64,000 nucleotides of DNA from Teichococcus oryzae (GCF_008386565.1 NZ_VUKA01000003.1:248001-312000), one strand, 5' to 3'. Positions 44,064 to 52,753 are shown, counted from the first letter of the stretch. A program made the numbers and translations. Notes: generated by a model from the sequence alone, not told the origin.

Positions 44064-44540
44064 TTATTCCCAGTCAGGAGCGGCCAGAAGCGCCAGGAGC
44101 CGCGCCGCCGCGACACGGTCCGGCCGCAGGAGCGGCTCGGGCCACAGCATGTTGAGGGTGCCGGCGCACCGGCCGTTGCGCAGGATCGGCAGGTTGACGA
44201 TGGAGCGCAGGCCGAGCCCGAGGATCACGGCCGAATCGGAGAAATGCGCGCGGATCGCATCATCGCCCTCACCCTCGAATCGCTGGCCTTCCAGCAGCAC
44301 CTGCCGCCCCCAGGCCGTGTCCCGCTTGGGCTTGCGGCCGCCGACAGGGTATTCGTCCGGCCGCGAGCTGTAGATGCGCTGCACCGTCATCGCTCCGGGA
44401 TCGAAGACCATGGCGGTGCAGAGCTGCTGCCCGGCTAGTTCCCGCCCCAGCCGGTCGGCCATGCGGATGCGTGGCAATGGGCCGGCATCGCGGCCGGCCG
44501 CCTCGAAGGCATCGATCAGGTCGGGCAGCATCTCAGGCAT
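44064..44540 (-). CDS. GAF-domain protein
   Basis: This 158-residue soluble protein is almost entirely one GAF domain: RMADRLGRELAGQQLCTAMVF at about 27-47, then RIYSSRPDEYPVGGRKPKRDT, FSDSAVILGLGLRSIVNLPIL and RCAGTLNMLWPEP. The pattern resembles free-standing GAF proteins often found beside Bug-type transporters and amidohydrolases. The ligand is unknown and no output domain is attached. The ATG overlaps the 3' end of the upstream Bug gene by eight bases, so the two are co-translated. Confidence 0.88.
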   Translation of the reverse strand: MPEMLPDLIDAFEAAGRDAGPLPRIRMADRLGRELAGQQLCTAMVFDPGAMTVQRIYSSRPDEYPVGGRKPKRDTAWGRQVLLEGQRFEGEGDDAIRAHFSDSAVILGLGLRSIVNLPILRNGRCAGTLNMLWPEPLLRPDRVAAARLLALLAAPDWE

Positions 44541-45528
44541 CGGTCTTGTCGATGCCCAGGTCCCGGATGATCCGGCTCCACTTCACGGCATCGGCCCGCA
44601 GCGTTTCTGTGAAGGTGGCAGCGGATTCGTTCACCACCTCGACGCCGATCGCCGCCATCCTGTCCTTCACCACCGGTGTCATGAGGGCCTTGTTGATCTC
44701 GCCATTCAGGCGGTCCACCAGGGCAGGCCGCATGCCCTTCGGGCCCAGCGCGCCGTACCACACGGCCATCTCGAAGCCGGGCAGGGTTTCGCTCACCGTC
44801 GGCACCTCCGGCAGCAGGGCGGAGCGCCGCCCTTCCGTCACCGCCAGCAGCTTCAGGCGCCCGTTTCGCACATGGTCCAGCGTCTGGGTGCCGGCGGAGA
44901 AGAACAGCTGCGTCTGCCCGGCCACCGTGTCCAGCGTCGCCGGCGCGCCGCCGCGATAGGGCACATGCACCATGTCCAGCCCCGCCACCTGCGCGAACAT
45001 CGCGGCGCAAAGATGGTTGGTGGAACCCGAGCCGGCCGAGGCATAGGCGATCTTGCCCGGATTGGCCTTGGCGTAGGCGATGAACTCCGCGACGGTGTTG
45101 GCGGGCACCGAGGGATGCACCACCATCGTGTTCAGCACATAGGCCAGCAGCGCGATGGGGGTGAAATCATCCACCCCGTTGAACGGCATGTTGCTGAACA
45201 GCGCATCGTTCATCGCATGCGTGCTCATGGAGCCGAACAGCAGCGTGTAGCCATCCGGCGCCGAGCGCGCCACGGCGGCCGAGCCGATATTGCCGGAGGC
45301 GCCGGAACGGTTCTCCACCACGAAGGGCTGGCCGAGGGAGGCGCGCAGCGGCTCGGCCAGGATGCGCGCCAGGATGTCGGTCGATCCGCCGGGCGCCCAG
45401 GGCACGATCACGCTGACGGGCCGGTCGGGATAGCCATCCTGTGCCCGCGCCGCCTGCGGAAGCGCCGCGATGGCCGGCGCCGCGAGGAGGGACAGCGCGG
45501 CACGGCGCGGAAGGTGCGATCGGTTCAT
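44533..45528 (-). CDS. Bug-family periplasmic binding protein
   Basis: This 331-residue receptor has signal peptide MNRSHLPRRAALSLLAAPAI, cut near ARAQ, with a Tat-like Arg pair. The mature start is YPDRPVSVIVPWAPGGSTDILAR, the textbook Bug opening, followed by VENRSGASGNIGSAAVARS and the ligand-loop region YASAGSGSTNHLCAAMF. TctA and TctB genes are absent nearby. It overlaps the GAF gene by eight bases and is divergent from a gamma-glutamyltransferase-like gene. Confidence 0.94.
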   Translation of the reverse strand: MNRSHLPRRAALSLLAAPAIAALPQAARAQDGYPDRPVSVIVPWAPGGSTDILARILAEPLRASLGQPFVVENRSGASGNIGSAAVARSAPDGYTLLFGSMSTHAMNDALFSNMPFNGVDDFTPIALLAYVLNTMVVHPSVPANTVAEFIAYAKANPGKIAYASAGSGSTNHLCAAMFAQVAGLDMVHVPYRGGAPATLDTVAGQTQLFFSAGTQTLDHVRNGRLKLLAVTEGRRSALLPEVPTVSETLPGFEMAVWYGALGPKGMRPALVDRLNGEINKALMTPVVKDRMAAIGVEVVNESAATFTETLRADAVKWSRIIRDLGIDKTDA

Positions 45529-45650
45529 GGTCTGGATGTCCTGCAAGACGGCTCGTTCAGCGGGTTCGTCGGTGCCGGCATGGCCGCCCACCTGTTGTGC
45601 CCATCGCAGCGGCGGTCCGCGCGCTGGCCAGCGGTCGGGCATGGCGCCTT

Positions 45651-45659
45651 TGCTAGAAT
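45651..45659 (+). promoter_or_regulatory. candidate extended -10 promoter
   Basis: TGCTAGAAT matches the extended -10 form TGnTATAAT with one mismatch in the hexamer. It lies about 130 bases upstream of the plus-strand gamma-glutamyltransferase-like gene. No good -35 is seen, as is common for extended -10 promoters. The leader that would result contains a hairpin at 45716-45742 (GCCC/GGGC and GCCCC/GGGGC arms). Confidence 0.4.
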
Positions 45660-45787
45660 GGGCGCGCCGGCGGCGCAAGGCGCGCGGCTTTCGCCCCGGC
45701 CGGGGAGCATGATAAGCCCCGCCCCTGCCCAGGGGGGCGGGCCCAAAGGCCGGACCCGCCGGAACTGTTCCAGAAGGAGGCGCGCCC

Positions 45788-47569
45788 ATGTTCACCACCC
45801 GCCCGGAGATCCGCGGCACCTTCGGCGCGGTGGCGACCACGCACTGGCTCGCCAGCGCGGTCGGCATGTCCGTGCTGGAGCGCGGCGGCAACGCCTTCGA
45901 CGCCGCCGTGGCCGCCGGCTTCGTGCTGCAGATCGTCGAGCCCCACCTGAACGGCCCGGGCGGCGAGGTGCCCATCATCCTCAAGCGCCATGACGCGCCG
46001 GAGCCCGTGGTGATCTGCGGCCAGGGCCCCTTCCCGATGGCCGCCACGCCGCAGCGCTTCGCGGAGCTGGGGCTGAAGCAGGTGCCGGGCACCGGCCTGC
46101 TGCCCTCGGTGGTGCCCGGCGCCTTCGATGCCTGGATGCTGCTGCTGCGCGACCACGGCACCTGGACGCCGCGCGCGGTGCTGGAAGCCGCCATCGGCTA
46201 TGCCGAGGACGGCTTTCCCGTGCTGCCCCGCGTATCCTCCTCCATCCTGCCGGCGCGCGAGTTCTTTCCCGCCGAATGGCCCAGCTCGGCCGAGGTGTGG
46301 ATGCCGGGCGGCGAGGTGCCGCGCCCGCGCGCCCGCTTCCGCACCCCCGGCATCGCCGCCACCTATCGCCGCATCCTGGCGGAAGCGGAAGCCGCTGGCG
46401 CGGATCGCGGGCGCCAGATCCAGGCGGCGCGCGATGCCTTCTACCGCGGCTTCGTCGCCGAGGCGGTGGACCGGTTCTACCGCACGGCGGAGCTGATGGA
46501 TTCCAGCGGCCGCCGCCATGGCGGCCTGCTCCGCGCCGAGGATTTCGCCCGCTACGAGGCGCGGGTCGAGCCGACCGTGTCCCGCGACCATGCGGGCGTG
46601 ACGGTCCACAAGACCGGCCCCTGGGGCCAGGGCCCGGCCCTGCTGCAGACGCTGGCCCTGCTGGAAGGCTACGACATCGCCGGCATGGACCCCGCCGGGG
46701 AGCGCTTCGTGCACCTGGTGGTCGAGTGCATGAAGCTGTCCTATGCCGACCGGGAGGTCTTCTACGGCGACCCGGATGCCTCCGACATCCCGCTCGATAC
46801 CCTGTTGTCCCGCGACTACGCTGATCGCCGCCGCCGGCTGGTGGGCGAAACGGCCTCCCTCGACCTCATCCCGGGCGACCTGCCCGGCGCCGCCGATGCC
46901 ATGCGCCGCATCCTGGCCCGGGCGGGGGCGGAAACGCCGGTGGGACTTGGCTCCGGCGAGCCGACCTTCGCGCCCCTTCCCGTGGAATGGGGCGACACCG
47001 TGCATCTGGACGTGGTGGACCGCTGGGGGAACATGATTTCCGCCACGCCGTCCGGCGGCTGGCTGCAATCCTCCCCCGCCGTGCCGGGCCTGGGCTTCTC
47101 CATCTCCACACGCGGCCAGATGGGCTGGCTGGAGGCCGGGCTGCCCAGCGACCTGCGCCCCGGCACCCGCCCCCGCACCACCCTGACCCCGACCCTGGTG
47201 ACGCGGGATGGCGAAGGCTACCTGGCCATGGGAACGCCGGGCGGCGACCAGCAGGACCAGTGGACGCTGGCCGTCCTCCTGCGGCGCCTGCACCACAAGC
47301 TGGACCTGCAGGCCGCCATCGACCTGCCGCTCTTCACCAGCAAGCATTTCCCGCAATCCTTCTACCCGCGCACCTTCGAGCCGGGCGGCTTGCTGGTGGA
47401 GGACCGCATCGGTCCGGACGCCATCGCGGCGCTGGAACGCCGTGGCCACCGGGTGAAGGTCGAGGCGCCCTGGTCGCTGGGCCGCGTCTGCGCGGTGGGG
47501 CGGGAGGATGGCTTCGTCATCGCGGCGGCCACGCCGCGGCTGATGCAGGCCTACGCCATCGGCCGGTAA
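45788..47569 (+). CDS. gamma-glutamyltransferase-family Ntn hydrolase
   Basis: This 593-residue protein belongs to the GGT family, made as a precursor that cleaves itself to free the catalytic Thr. Here that Thr is Thr404 in WGDTVHLDVVDRWGNMIS. It shows SVLERGGNAFDAAVAAGFVL, VVPGAFDAWMLLL and TLTPTLVTRDGEGYLAMGTPGGDQQDQW. It has no signal peptide and the (T)THFSVVD motif is changed to TVHLDVVD, so it fits the cytosolic YwrD-like/acylase branch rather than classical glutathione GGT. AGAAGGAGG precedes the ATG. The divergent Bug and GAF genes suggest uptake and hydrolysis of an amide or gamma-glutamyl compound. Confidence 0.9.
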   Translation: MFTTRPEIRGTFGAVATTHWLASAVGMSVLERGGNAFDAAVAAGFVLQIVEPHLNGPGGEVPIILKRHDAPEPVVICGQGPFPMAATPQRFAELGLKQVPGTGLLPSVVPGAFDAWMLLLRDHGTWTPRAVLEAAIGYAEDGFPVLPRVSSSILPAREFFPAEWPSSAEVWMPGGEVPRPRARFRTPGIAATYRRILAEAEAAGADRGRQIQAARDAFYRGFVAEAVDRFYRTAELMDSSGRRHGGLLRAEDFARYEARVEPTVSRDHAGVTVHKTGPWGQGPALLQTLALLEGYDIAGMDPAGERFVHLVVECMKLSYADREVFYGDPDASDIPLDTLLSRDYADRRRRLVGETASLDLIPGDLPGAADAMRRILARAGAETPVGLGSGEPTFAPLPVEWGDTVHLDVVDRWGNMISATPSGGWLQSSPAVPGLGFSISTRGQMGWLEAGLPSDLRPGTRPRTTLTPTLVTRDGEGYLAMGTPGGDQQDQWTLAVLLRRLHHKLDLQAAIDLPLFTSKHFPQSFYPRTFEPGGLLVEDRIGPDAIAALERRGHRVKVEAPWSLGRVCAVGREDGFVIAAATPRLMQAYAIGR

Positions 47570-47580
47570 GAAACCGGAAA

Positions 47581-47611
47581 GGCCCGCCGCCGCGGAAGGC
47601 GGAGGCGGGCC
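47581..47611. terminator. hairpin between convergent genes
   Basis: GGCCCGCC pairs with GGCGGGCC around a loop that holds a second small GCC/GGC stem. It lies 11 bases after the gamma-glutamyltransferase-like stop, facing the convergent ABC ATPase gene. The minus strand has TTTCC after the stem, the plus strand no T-run. Its 3' half is one copy of the repeated GGCGGAGGCGGGCC motif. Confidence 0.55.
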
Positions 47612-47615
47612 AGGA
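47598..47615 (+). repeat. intergenic repeat motif, copy 1
   Basis: GGCGGAGGCGGGCCAGGA is identical over 18 bases to 58241-58258, and its first 14 bases recur at 63351-63364. All three copies are outside genes. Here it forms the 3' arm of a hairpin. Confidence 0.6.
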
Positions 47616-47725
47616 TGTCCCCAATTTCCGGCCGGCGGGCCCTGTTCCGGGACGCCGCCATCCCCAGGGGAAATGCACGGCATCCCGCCAGCCCCAGGCC
47701 GCATCCTGGCGGCGCGGGGCCGGCT

Positions 47726-48799
47726 TCAGGCCACCACGGCGATCTGCTGGGGATCGATCTCCAGCCAAACCGCCTCGCCCACCTCATGCACCTGCAAGGG
47801 CGGGGCGGTGACGCGGAGCTGCAATCCGCTCTGCTGCGGATGGACCACATAATCCCATGATTCGCCGAGATAGGTGCGCTGCGCCACCACGGCGGACAGC
47901 ACCGGCCGGCCATCATGCGCCTGCGGCCGGCTGCGATGCAGCGCCATGCTTTGCGGCCGCACCGAAAGCAGGATCGGGCGCGCGGAATCCGGCACCGCCT
48001 CCCCCAGCTGCGCCGTCGGCAGGGCGAAGCCGTCAAGGCCGATCTCGCCATTCGCGACATGGCCGGCCAGCAGATTCGTCCGGCCGATGAAGGCCGCCAC
48101 GAAGCGGGTGCGGGGCCGGGCATAGATCAGGTGGGGCGCGTCCACCTGCTCGATGCGGCCGGCATTCATCACCGCGATCCGGTCGGCCGTCGCCATCGCT
48201 TCCGACTGGTCATGCGTGACATAGACGGTGGTGATGCGGAACTCGTCATGCAGCCGGCGGATCTCGAACCGCATCTCCTCGCGCAGGTTGGCGTCGAGGT
48301 TGGACAAGGGCTCGTCCAGCAGCAGCACAGCGGGCTTGACGACGATGGCCCGCGCGAGCGCCACGCGCTGCTGCTGCCCGCCCGACAATTCGGCGGGGTA
48401 GCGGTCGGCCAGGTGGCTCATCTGCACGACCTTCAGGATCTGCGCGACGCGGTCCCGGACGTCGGCGGAGGACAGCTTCTGCAGCTTCAACCCGAAGGCG
48501 ACATTCTCCGCCACCGTCATGTTGGGCCAGATGGCGTAGCTTTGGAAGATCATCGACATGCGGCGGCGCTCCGGCGGCAGCACCGCGCCGGGGGCGGAGA
48601 ACACCTCGCCATCCATGCTGATGCTGCCTTCCGTCGGCTCGACGAAGCCGGCGATCATGCGCAGCGTCGTCGTCTTGCCGCAACCGGACGGGCCGAGCAG
48701 GCAGACGAACTCGCCCTCCTGCAAGGTCAGGTCCACATTGTCCACGACCTTGACCGGGCCATAGGACTTGCTCAGTCCCTTCAATGTGAGACGGGGCAT
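47726..48799 (-). CDS. ABC transporter ATP-binding protein (FbpC/PotA type)
   Basis: This 357-residue ATPase has Walker A GPSGCGKTT (about 35-43), Q-loop FQSYAIWPNMTVAENVAFG, signature LSGGQQQRVALARAI, Walker [15 protein letters not shown] and H-loop VTHDQSEAMATADR. A C-terminal TOBE-type part has SVRPQSMALHRS and TYLGESWDYVV. It is the last gene of the minus-strand operon after the two-domain permease (three-base gap). It is distinct from the UgpC copy at 33 kb. Confidence 0.95.
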   Translation of the reverse strand: MPRLTLKGLSKSYGPVKVVDNVDLTLQEGEFVCLLGPSGCGKTTTLRMIAGFVEPTEGSISMDGEVFSAPGAVLPPERRRMSMIFQSYAIWPNMTVAENVAFGLKLQKLSSADVRDRVAQILKVVQMSHLADRYPAELSGGQQQRVALARAIVVKPAVLLLDEPLSNLDANLREEMRFEIRRLHDEFRITTVYVTHDQSEAMATADRIAVMNAGRIEQVDAPHLIYARPRTRFVAAFIGRTNLLAGHVANGEIGLDGFALPTAQLGEAVPDSARPILLSVRPQSMALHRSRPQAHDGRPVLSAVVAQRTYLGESWDYVVHPQQSGLQLRVTAPPLQVHEVGEAVWLEIDPQQIAVVA

Positions 48800-48802
48800 G
48801 GA

Positions 48803-50551
48803 TCAGTTCCTCCGCAGCATGAAGTCACGCCCGGCCAGCTTCATGCCGATGGCGACAAGGATCAGGGTGAGCGCCAGCAGCAGCCCGCCAAAGGCGGCGA
48901 GCACCTCGAAATTCCCGGCCTCGCTCAGGTCGTAAAGCAGGACGGCCATGGTGCGGGTGCGCGGCCCGACCAGGAAGACCGCAGCCGAAAGCTCGCGCGA
49001 GGCGACGATGAAGACGATCAGCCAGCCGCCGATCAGGCTGCGGATGATCAAGGGCGCAGTGATGCGGGCGATGGTCCGCAGCCGCCCTCCGCCCAGGATG
49101 CGCGCCGCTTCCTCCATCTCCGGATGCACCGCGCGCACGGCGGCGGCGGAATTGGCGAAGGCGATGGGCAGGAAGCGCGCCGTGAAGGCCAGGATGATGA
49201 TCAGCGCCGTGCCGTAAAGCGCGATCGGCGGCGCCGCATAGGCGGCATAGAAGCCGATGGCCATGACGATGCCGGGGATCACGAAGGGCGCCATCGCCAG
49301 GAAGGCAAGGGCCGAGCCGAAGGGAACCAGCTTCCGCGCGACGATGTAGGCGACGAGGACGGCAATGCACACCGCCGCCGTGGCCGCGGCGGCGGAGAAC
49401 CAGAGCGTGTTCCAGATGGAGGTCAGCGCCATCTCGTGCCGGAACAGCAGATAGGCGTAGTTCTCGAAGGTCAGGTTGCTCCAGGCGAGGCCGCGGCCCC
49501 ACGCCTTGGCGAAGGAAGCCTGCAGCAGCACCATCAGCGGCATCACCACCGCCAGCGCGCCGACGAAGCCGCAATAGCCCAGCACCGCCCAGCGCCAGCG
49601 GCCGAGCTTGATCGGCCGCCGCTCGCCCCCCTTGCCGGTCTGGGACACGAAGCCCTTCCGCGCCAGCAGCAGCTTCTGCACGGTGATCATGCCGACGGTG
49701 ATCAGCAGCAGCGGCATGGCATAGGCCGCCGCCACTTCGACTCGCACGGGATATTCGAAGAACTGCCAGAGCTGCGTCGTGACGACGTTGATCCGCGCGG
49801 GGATGCCGATGATGGCGGGCGTGCCGAACAGCGCGACGGTTTCCAGGAACACCACGATGATGCCGCCCAGAATGGCCGGCCACACCAGCGGCAGCGTGAT
49901 CTTGCGCATCGCCGTCGATGTTCCGGCGCCGAGGATGTTGGCCGCGTCCTCCATTTCCGAGGATACGAGGTCGAGCGCGGATTTCACGAAGATGAAGATC
50001 AACGGAAAGGAATGCAGCGCGATCACCAGCGCCAGCCCGAAGAAGGTGTAGACGTTCACCAGCGGCGCCTGCAGCCCGGTCAGCCAGGTCCAGGCCTGGT
50101 TGAGGAAGCCGGAATTCGGCCCCGCCAGCAGGATCCAGCCAACGGCCCCCAGATAGGGCGGCATGATGAAGGCGCCCATCACGATGGCCCAGGTGAAGCC
50201 CTTGCCCGGCATGTCCGTGCGGGAAACGGCCCAGGCCATCGGCACGGCAAAGATCACCGACAGCAGCGACGACAGCGCGCCGAGCATCAGGGAATTGGCC
50301 AGTGCCTCCAGGTAGCGGGCGCGGCCATAGGCGGTGGCGTAGTTGGACAGGGTGAAGGCGCCGGTGCCCTGCTGCTCGAAGCTGACGATCAGCAGCTTGC
50401 CGATCGGCACCGCGACCAGGAACAGCAGCGCCGCGACCAGCAGGATCCAGAGCAGGTTCGATGGTTCAAGGTATCGCAGGCGGCGCAGCCAGGCCGGCCG
50501 CCGCGCTTCTTCCGCGGCGGCTTTCGGCAGGATCGCGGCGGTCTCGGTCAT
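48803..50551 (-). CDS. two-domain ABC permease (FbpB type)
   Basis: This 582-residue membrane protein carries two fused permease units, as in FbpB/SfuB of ferric iron importers. The first EAA loop is SEMEDAANILGAGTSTAMRKITLP and the second is PEMEEAARILGGGRLRTIARI. About 12 helices are visible. The N-terminus is a 25-residue hydrophilic tail. It follows the binding-protein gene by 34 bases and precedes the ATPase gene by three. Confidence 0.95.
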   Translation of the reverse strand: MTETAAILPKAAAEEARRPAWLRRLRYLEPSNLLWILLVAALLFLVAVPIGKLLIVSFEQQGTGAFTLSNYATAYGRARYLEALANSLMLGALSSLLSVIFAVPMAWAVSRTDMPGKGFTWAIVMGAFIMPPYLGAVGWILLAGPNSGFLNQAWTWLTGLQAPLVNVYTFFGLALVIALHSFPLIFIFVKSALDLVSSEMEDAANILGAGTSTAMRKITLPLVWPAILGGIIVVFLETVALFGTPAIIGIPARINVVTTQLWQFFEYPVRVEVAAAYAMPLLLITVGMITVQKLLLARKGFVSQTGKGGERRPIKLGRWRWAVLGYCGFVGALAVVMPLMVLLQASFAKAWGRGLAWSNLTFENYAYLLFRHEMALTSIWNTLWFSAAAATAAVCIAVLVAYIVARKLVPFGSALAFLAMAPFVIPGIVMAIGFYAAYAAPPIALYGTALIIILAFTARFLPIAFANSAAAVRAVHPEMEEAARILGGGRLRTIARITAPLIIRSLIGGWLIVFIVASRELSAAVFLVGPRTRTMAVLLYDLSEAGNFEVLAAFGGLLLALTLILVAIGMKLAGRDFMLRRN

Positions 50552-50585
50552 GCAGGCGGAACTCCCCCGTGATGCTGAGGCGGTG

Positions 50586-51650
50586 TCAGATGCCGAAGGT
50601 GTCGCGCCATTGTTCCTTCACCTCCGGCACGCCCGCCTCGATGTCCTGCGGCGTGGGCAGGATGAGCTTGATGGAATCGAGCGGCTTGGCCCCGTCCGGC
50701 GGCGGCACGTCCTGGCGCAGCGATTCCGAGAAATACCGGCGGGTGACGCGGAAATATTCCGGACCGGTGGCGTATTCCATGAACAGCTTTGCCGCGTTCG
50801 GGTGCGGGGCGTTCTTCTGGATGCAACTGGGCGAGGGCACCACCACCGTGCCGTCGGTCGGGTAGATCAGCGATTGCGGATTGCCGCGGGAAATGGCGAG
50901 CAGCGCGGTGGCCGATGGCACGGCGACGCCGACCTGCCGCTCCCCCGCGCTCAGCATCGTCACCGGGTCGATGCTGGAGCGGCCAATCTGCGGCCGGTTC
51001 TTCTCCAGCTTGGTGAAATAATCCCAGCCGTAAAGCTTGCGCATCAGCACCGCCCAGGCCCCGATGGCGCCGCTGAAGCCCGGATGGCCGACCGCCAGCT
51101 TGTTCCGCCATTTCGGGTCCAGCAGGTCCTGCCAGCTTCGCGGCGCCTCGGCCTCCGGCACTTGCCCCGTGTGGCGGGAGATCAGGTGCACGCCGATATA
51201 GAAGATGTGGAAATGCCCGTCCGGGTCGCCAGCCGCGCGGACGAATTCCAGCAACCCTGCGGCGTTCCGCGGGGTGTAGGGCATCAGCCGCCCCTGCTGC
51301 TTCAGGAAGGTGGAATGGCTGTAATCGGTGGAGCTGAACACGTCGCATTGCGCGACGCCGGCGCGCATGTCCTGCGACAGCCGCTGGAAGGCCACCTGGG
51401 AGGTGCTGCGCACGACATTGACATGCACGCCCGGATAGCGCTCGCCAAAGGCGCGGCCCACCGCCTCGGAGGTTTCGGCGCTTTGCTGGCCGGAATACCA
51501 GGTGATCTCGCCCTCGCGCCGCGCGGCCTCGTACAGCTCGCGCTCATGGGCGGGCAGGTCCTGGGCCGCGGCGCGCATCGCCGGGCCGCCGCTTCCGATT
51601 ATGGCTGCGCTGGCCAGAAGGCCGCGCCGGCTCATCCCTCGCATATCCAT
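50586..51650 (-). CDS. Fbp-type extracellular binding protein (tandem copy B)
   Basis: This 354-residue periplasmic protein has a Tat-like signal (MSRRGLLASAAIIGSG, cut near RAAAQ). It opens ELYEAARREGEITWYSGQQS, then NVVRSTSQVAFQRLSQDMRA and CDVFSSTDYSHSTFLKQQGR, and ends with PNAAKLFMEYATGPEYF. The fold is that of Fe(III)/thiamine-type binding proteins (FbpA/AfuA class). The Tyr pair that holds iron in FbpA is not evident, so the ligand may be organic. It is clearly paralogous to the next gene upstream, including a 98-base identical DNA stretch (51325-51422). Confidence 0.92.
   Translation of the reverse strand: MDMRGMSRRGLLASAAIIGSGGPAMRAAAQDLPAHERELYEAARREGEITWYSGQQSAETSEAVGRAFGERYPGVHVNVVRSTSQVAFQRLSQDMRAGVAQCDVFSSTDYSHSTFLKQQGRLMPYTPRNAAGLLEFVRAAGDPDGHFHIFYIGVHLISRHTGQVPEAEAPRSWQDLLDPKWRNKLAVGHPGFSGAIGAWAVLMRKLYGWDYFTKLEKNRPQIGRSSIDPVTMLSAGERQVGVAVPSATALLAISRGNPQSLIYPTDGTVVVPSPSCIQKNAPHPNAAKLFMEYATGPEYFRVTRRYFSESLRQDVPPPDGAKPLDSIKLILPTPQDIEAGVPEVKEQWRDTFGI
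51325..51422. repeat. 98-base identical tract, copy in binding protein B
   Basis: These 98 bases are identical, base for base, to 52437-52534 in the neighbouring paralogue. They encode the part around NVVRSTSQVAFQRLSQDMRA and QCDVFSSTD. The flanking coding sequence differs at many positions between the copies, so the tract is far more alike than its surroundings. Confidence 0.9.
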
Positions 51651-51664
51651 TTCCTCCCTGCACG

Positions 51665-51686
51665 CCCCCGCGTCGTTGCGCGGGGG
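51665..51686 (-). promoter_or_regulatory. intercistronic hairpin between tandem binding-protein genes
   Basis: CCCCCGCG and CGCGGGGG form a perfect 8-base stem with a 6-base loop. It lies in the 47-base gap between the two binding-protein genes, just ahead of the ribosome-binding site of the downstream one. No T-run follows on the transcribed (minus) strand. It may stabilise the upstream mRNA or dampen readthrough, as seen after binding-protein genes in other ABC operons. Confidence 0.55.
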
Positions 51687-51697
51687 GGATCATCAGA

Positions 51698-52753
51698 TCA
51701 GACGCCGAAGGTGTCGCGCCAGAGCTCCTTCACTTCCTGACCATCACGTTCCAGCTCATCCGGATCGGCGGAGATCATCTTGACCTCGGCGAGCGGGCGC
51801 GAGCCCGGCGGGGGCGGCACCTCGGGGCGCAGCGATTCACTGAAGAAGGGGCGGGTGACCTCGTAATAGGTGGGGCTGGTCATGAACTCCATGAACAGCT
51901 TCGCCGCGTTCGGGTGCGGCGCATCCTTCAGCGCGCCGCTCGGCGCCGGCACCATCAGCGTGCCTTCCTCCGGATAGATCAGCTTGATCGGATTGCCGCG
52001 GGAGATCGACAACAGGCTGGTGGCGGAAGGAAGCGCGGCGCCGATGGTGCGCTCCCCCGCATTCAGCATCGTCACCGGATCGGCGCTGGAACGGCCGATC
52101 TGCGGCTGGTTCTTTTCCAGCGCCTTGAAGTAGTCCCAGCCATAAAGGCGGCGCATCGCCAGGCACCAGGAGGTGATGGCGCCGCTGTAGCCGGGATGGC
52201 CCACCGCGATCTTGCCGCGCCAGCGTGGGTCGATCAGGTCCTTCCAGCTTTTCGGCGCGTCGGCGTCCGACACCACGTCGCTGCGCCGCCCCATCAGGAA
52301 CAGCCCGAGATAGGTGACCTGGAAATAGCCATCCGGGTCCGCGGCGTCCTTGGCCGCCTGGATCAGCCCCGCTGCGTTCCGCGGCTTGTAGGCCATCAGC
52401 CGCCCCTGCTGCTTCAGGAAGGCGGCGTGGCTGTGGTCGGTGGAGCTGAACACGTCGCATTGCGCGACGCCGGCGCGCATGTCCTGCGACAGCCGCTGGA
52501 AGGCCACCTGGGAGGTGCTGCGCACGACATTGACGGTGATGCCGGGGAAGCGTTCGGTGAAGCCGCGCCCGATGGCCTGCGACGGTTCCGCCTGATACTG
52601 GCCGGTATACCAGGTGATCTGCCCTTCCCGGCGCGCGGCCTCGTAGAGTTCCTTCTCGTGCGGCAGCATTTCCGCGGCGCGGGCGGTGCCAAGGCGCGTC
52701 GCCGCTCCTGCCGCGGCCAGGCCGAGCATCAGGCGCCTGTTGATCGTGAGCAT
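51698..52753 (-). CDS. Fbp-type extracellular binding protein (tandem copy A)
   Basis: This 351-residue periplasmic protein has signal peptide MLTINRRLMLGLAAAGAATR, cut near ARAAE. It shows ELYEAARREGQITWYTGQYQ, NVVRSTSQVAFQRLSQDMRA, CDVFSSTDHSHAAFLKQQGR, VGHPGYSGAITSWCLAMRRL and PNAAKLFMEFMTSPTYYEV. It is transcribed before its paralogue, with one hairpin between them. Two receptors feeding one permease suggests two related ligands or a dosage effect. The gene lies 70 bases after the enoyl-CoA hydratase. Confidence 0.92.
   Translation of the reverse strand: MLTINRRLMLGLAAAGAATRLGTARAAEMLPHEKELYEAARREGQITWYTGQYQAEPSQAIGRGFTERFPGITVNVVRSTSQVAFQRLSQDMRAGVAQCDVFSSTDHSHAAFLKQQGRLMAYKPRNAAGLIQAAKDAADPDGYFQVTYLGLFLMGRRSDVVSDADAPKSWKDLIDPRWRGKIAVGHPGYSGAITSWCLAMRRLYGWDYFKALEKNQPQIGRSSADPVTMLNAGERTIGAALPSATSLLSISRGNPIKLIYPEEGTLMVPAPSGALKDAPHPNAAKLFMEFMTSPTYYEVTRPFFSESLRPEVPPPPGSRPLAEVKMISADPDELERDGQEVKELWRDTFGV
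52437..52534. repeat. 98-base identical tract, copy in binding protein A
   Basis: This is the partner of 51325-51422; the same 98 bases lie in the same reading frame and orientation of the paralogous gene. Synonymous sites are also identical, which points to recent homogenisation rather than protein-level selection alone. Confidence 0.9.

Noticed and set aside
45716..45742. The leader hairpin upstream of the GGT-like gene as a riboswitch
   Set aside because: It is one short GC stem with bulges and no conserved aptamer core; at this base composition such stems are common.
47915..50572. An 885-codon plus-strand frame opposite the FbpC- and FbpB-type genes
   Set aside because: It is antisense to two genes with complete ABC motifs and is dominated by Asp, Gln, His, Gly and Arg.
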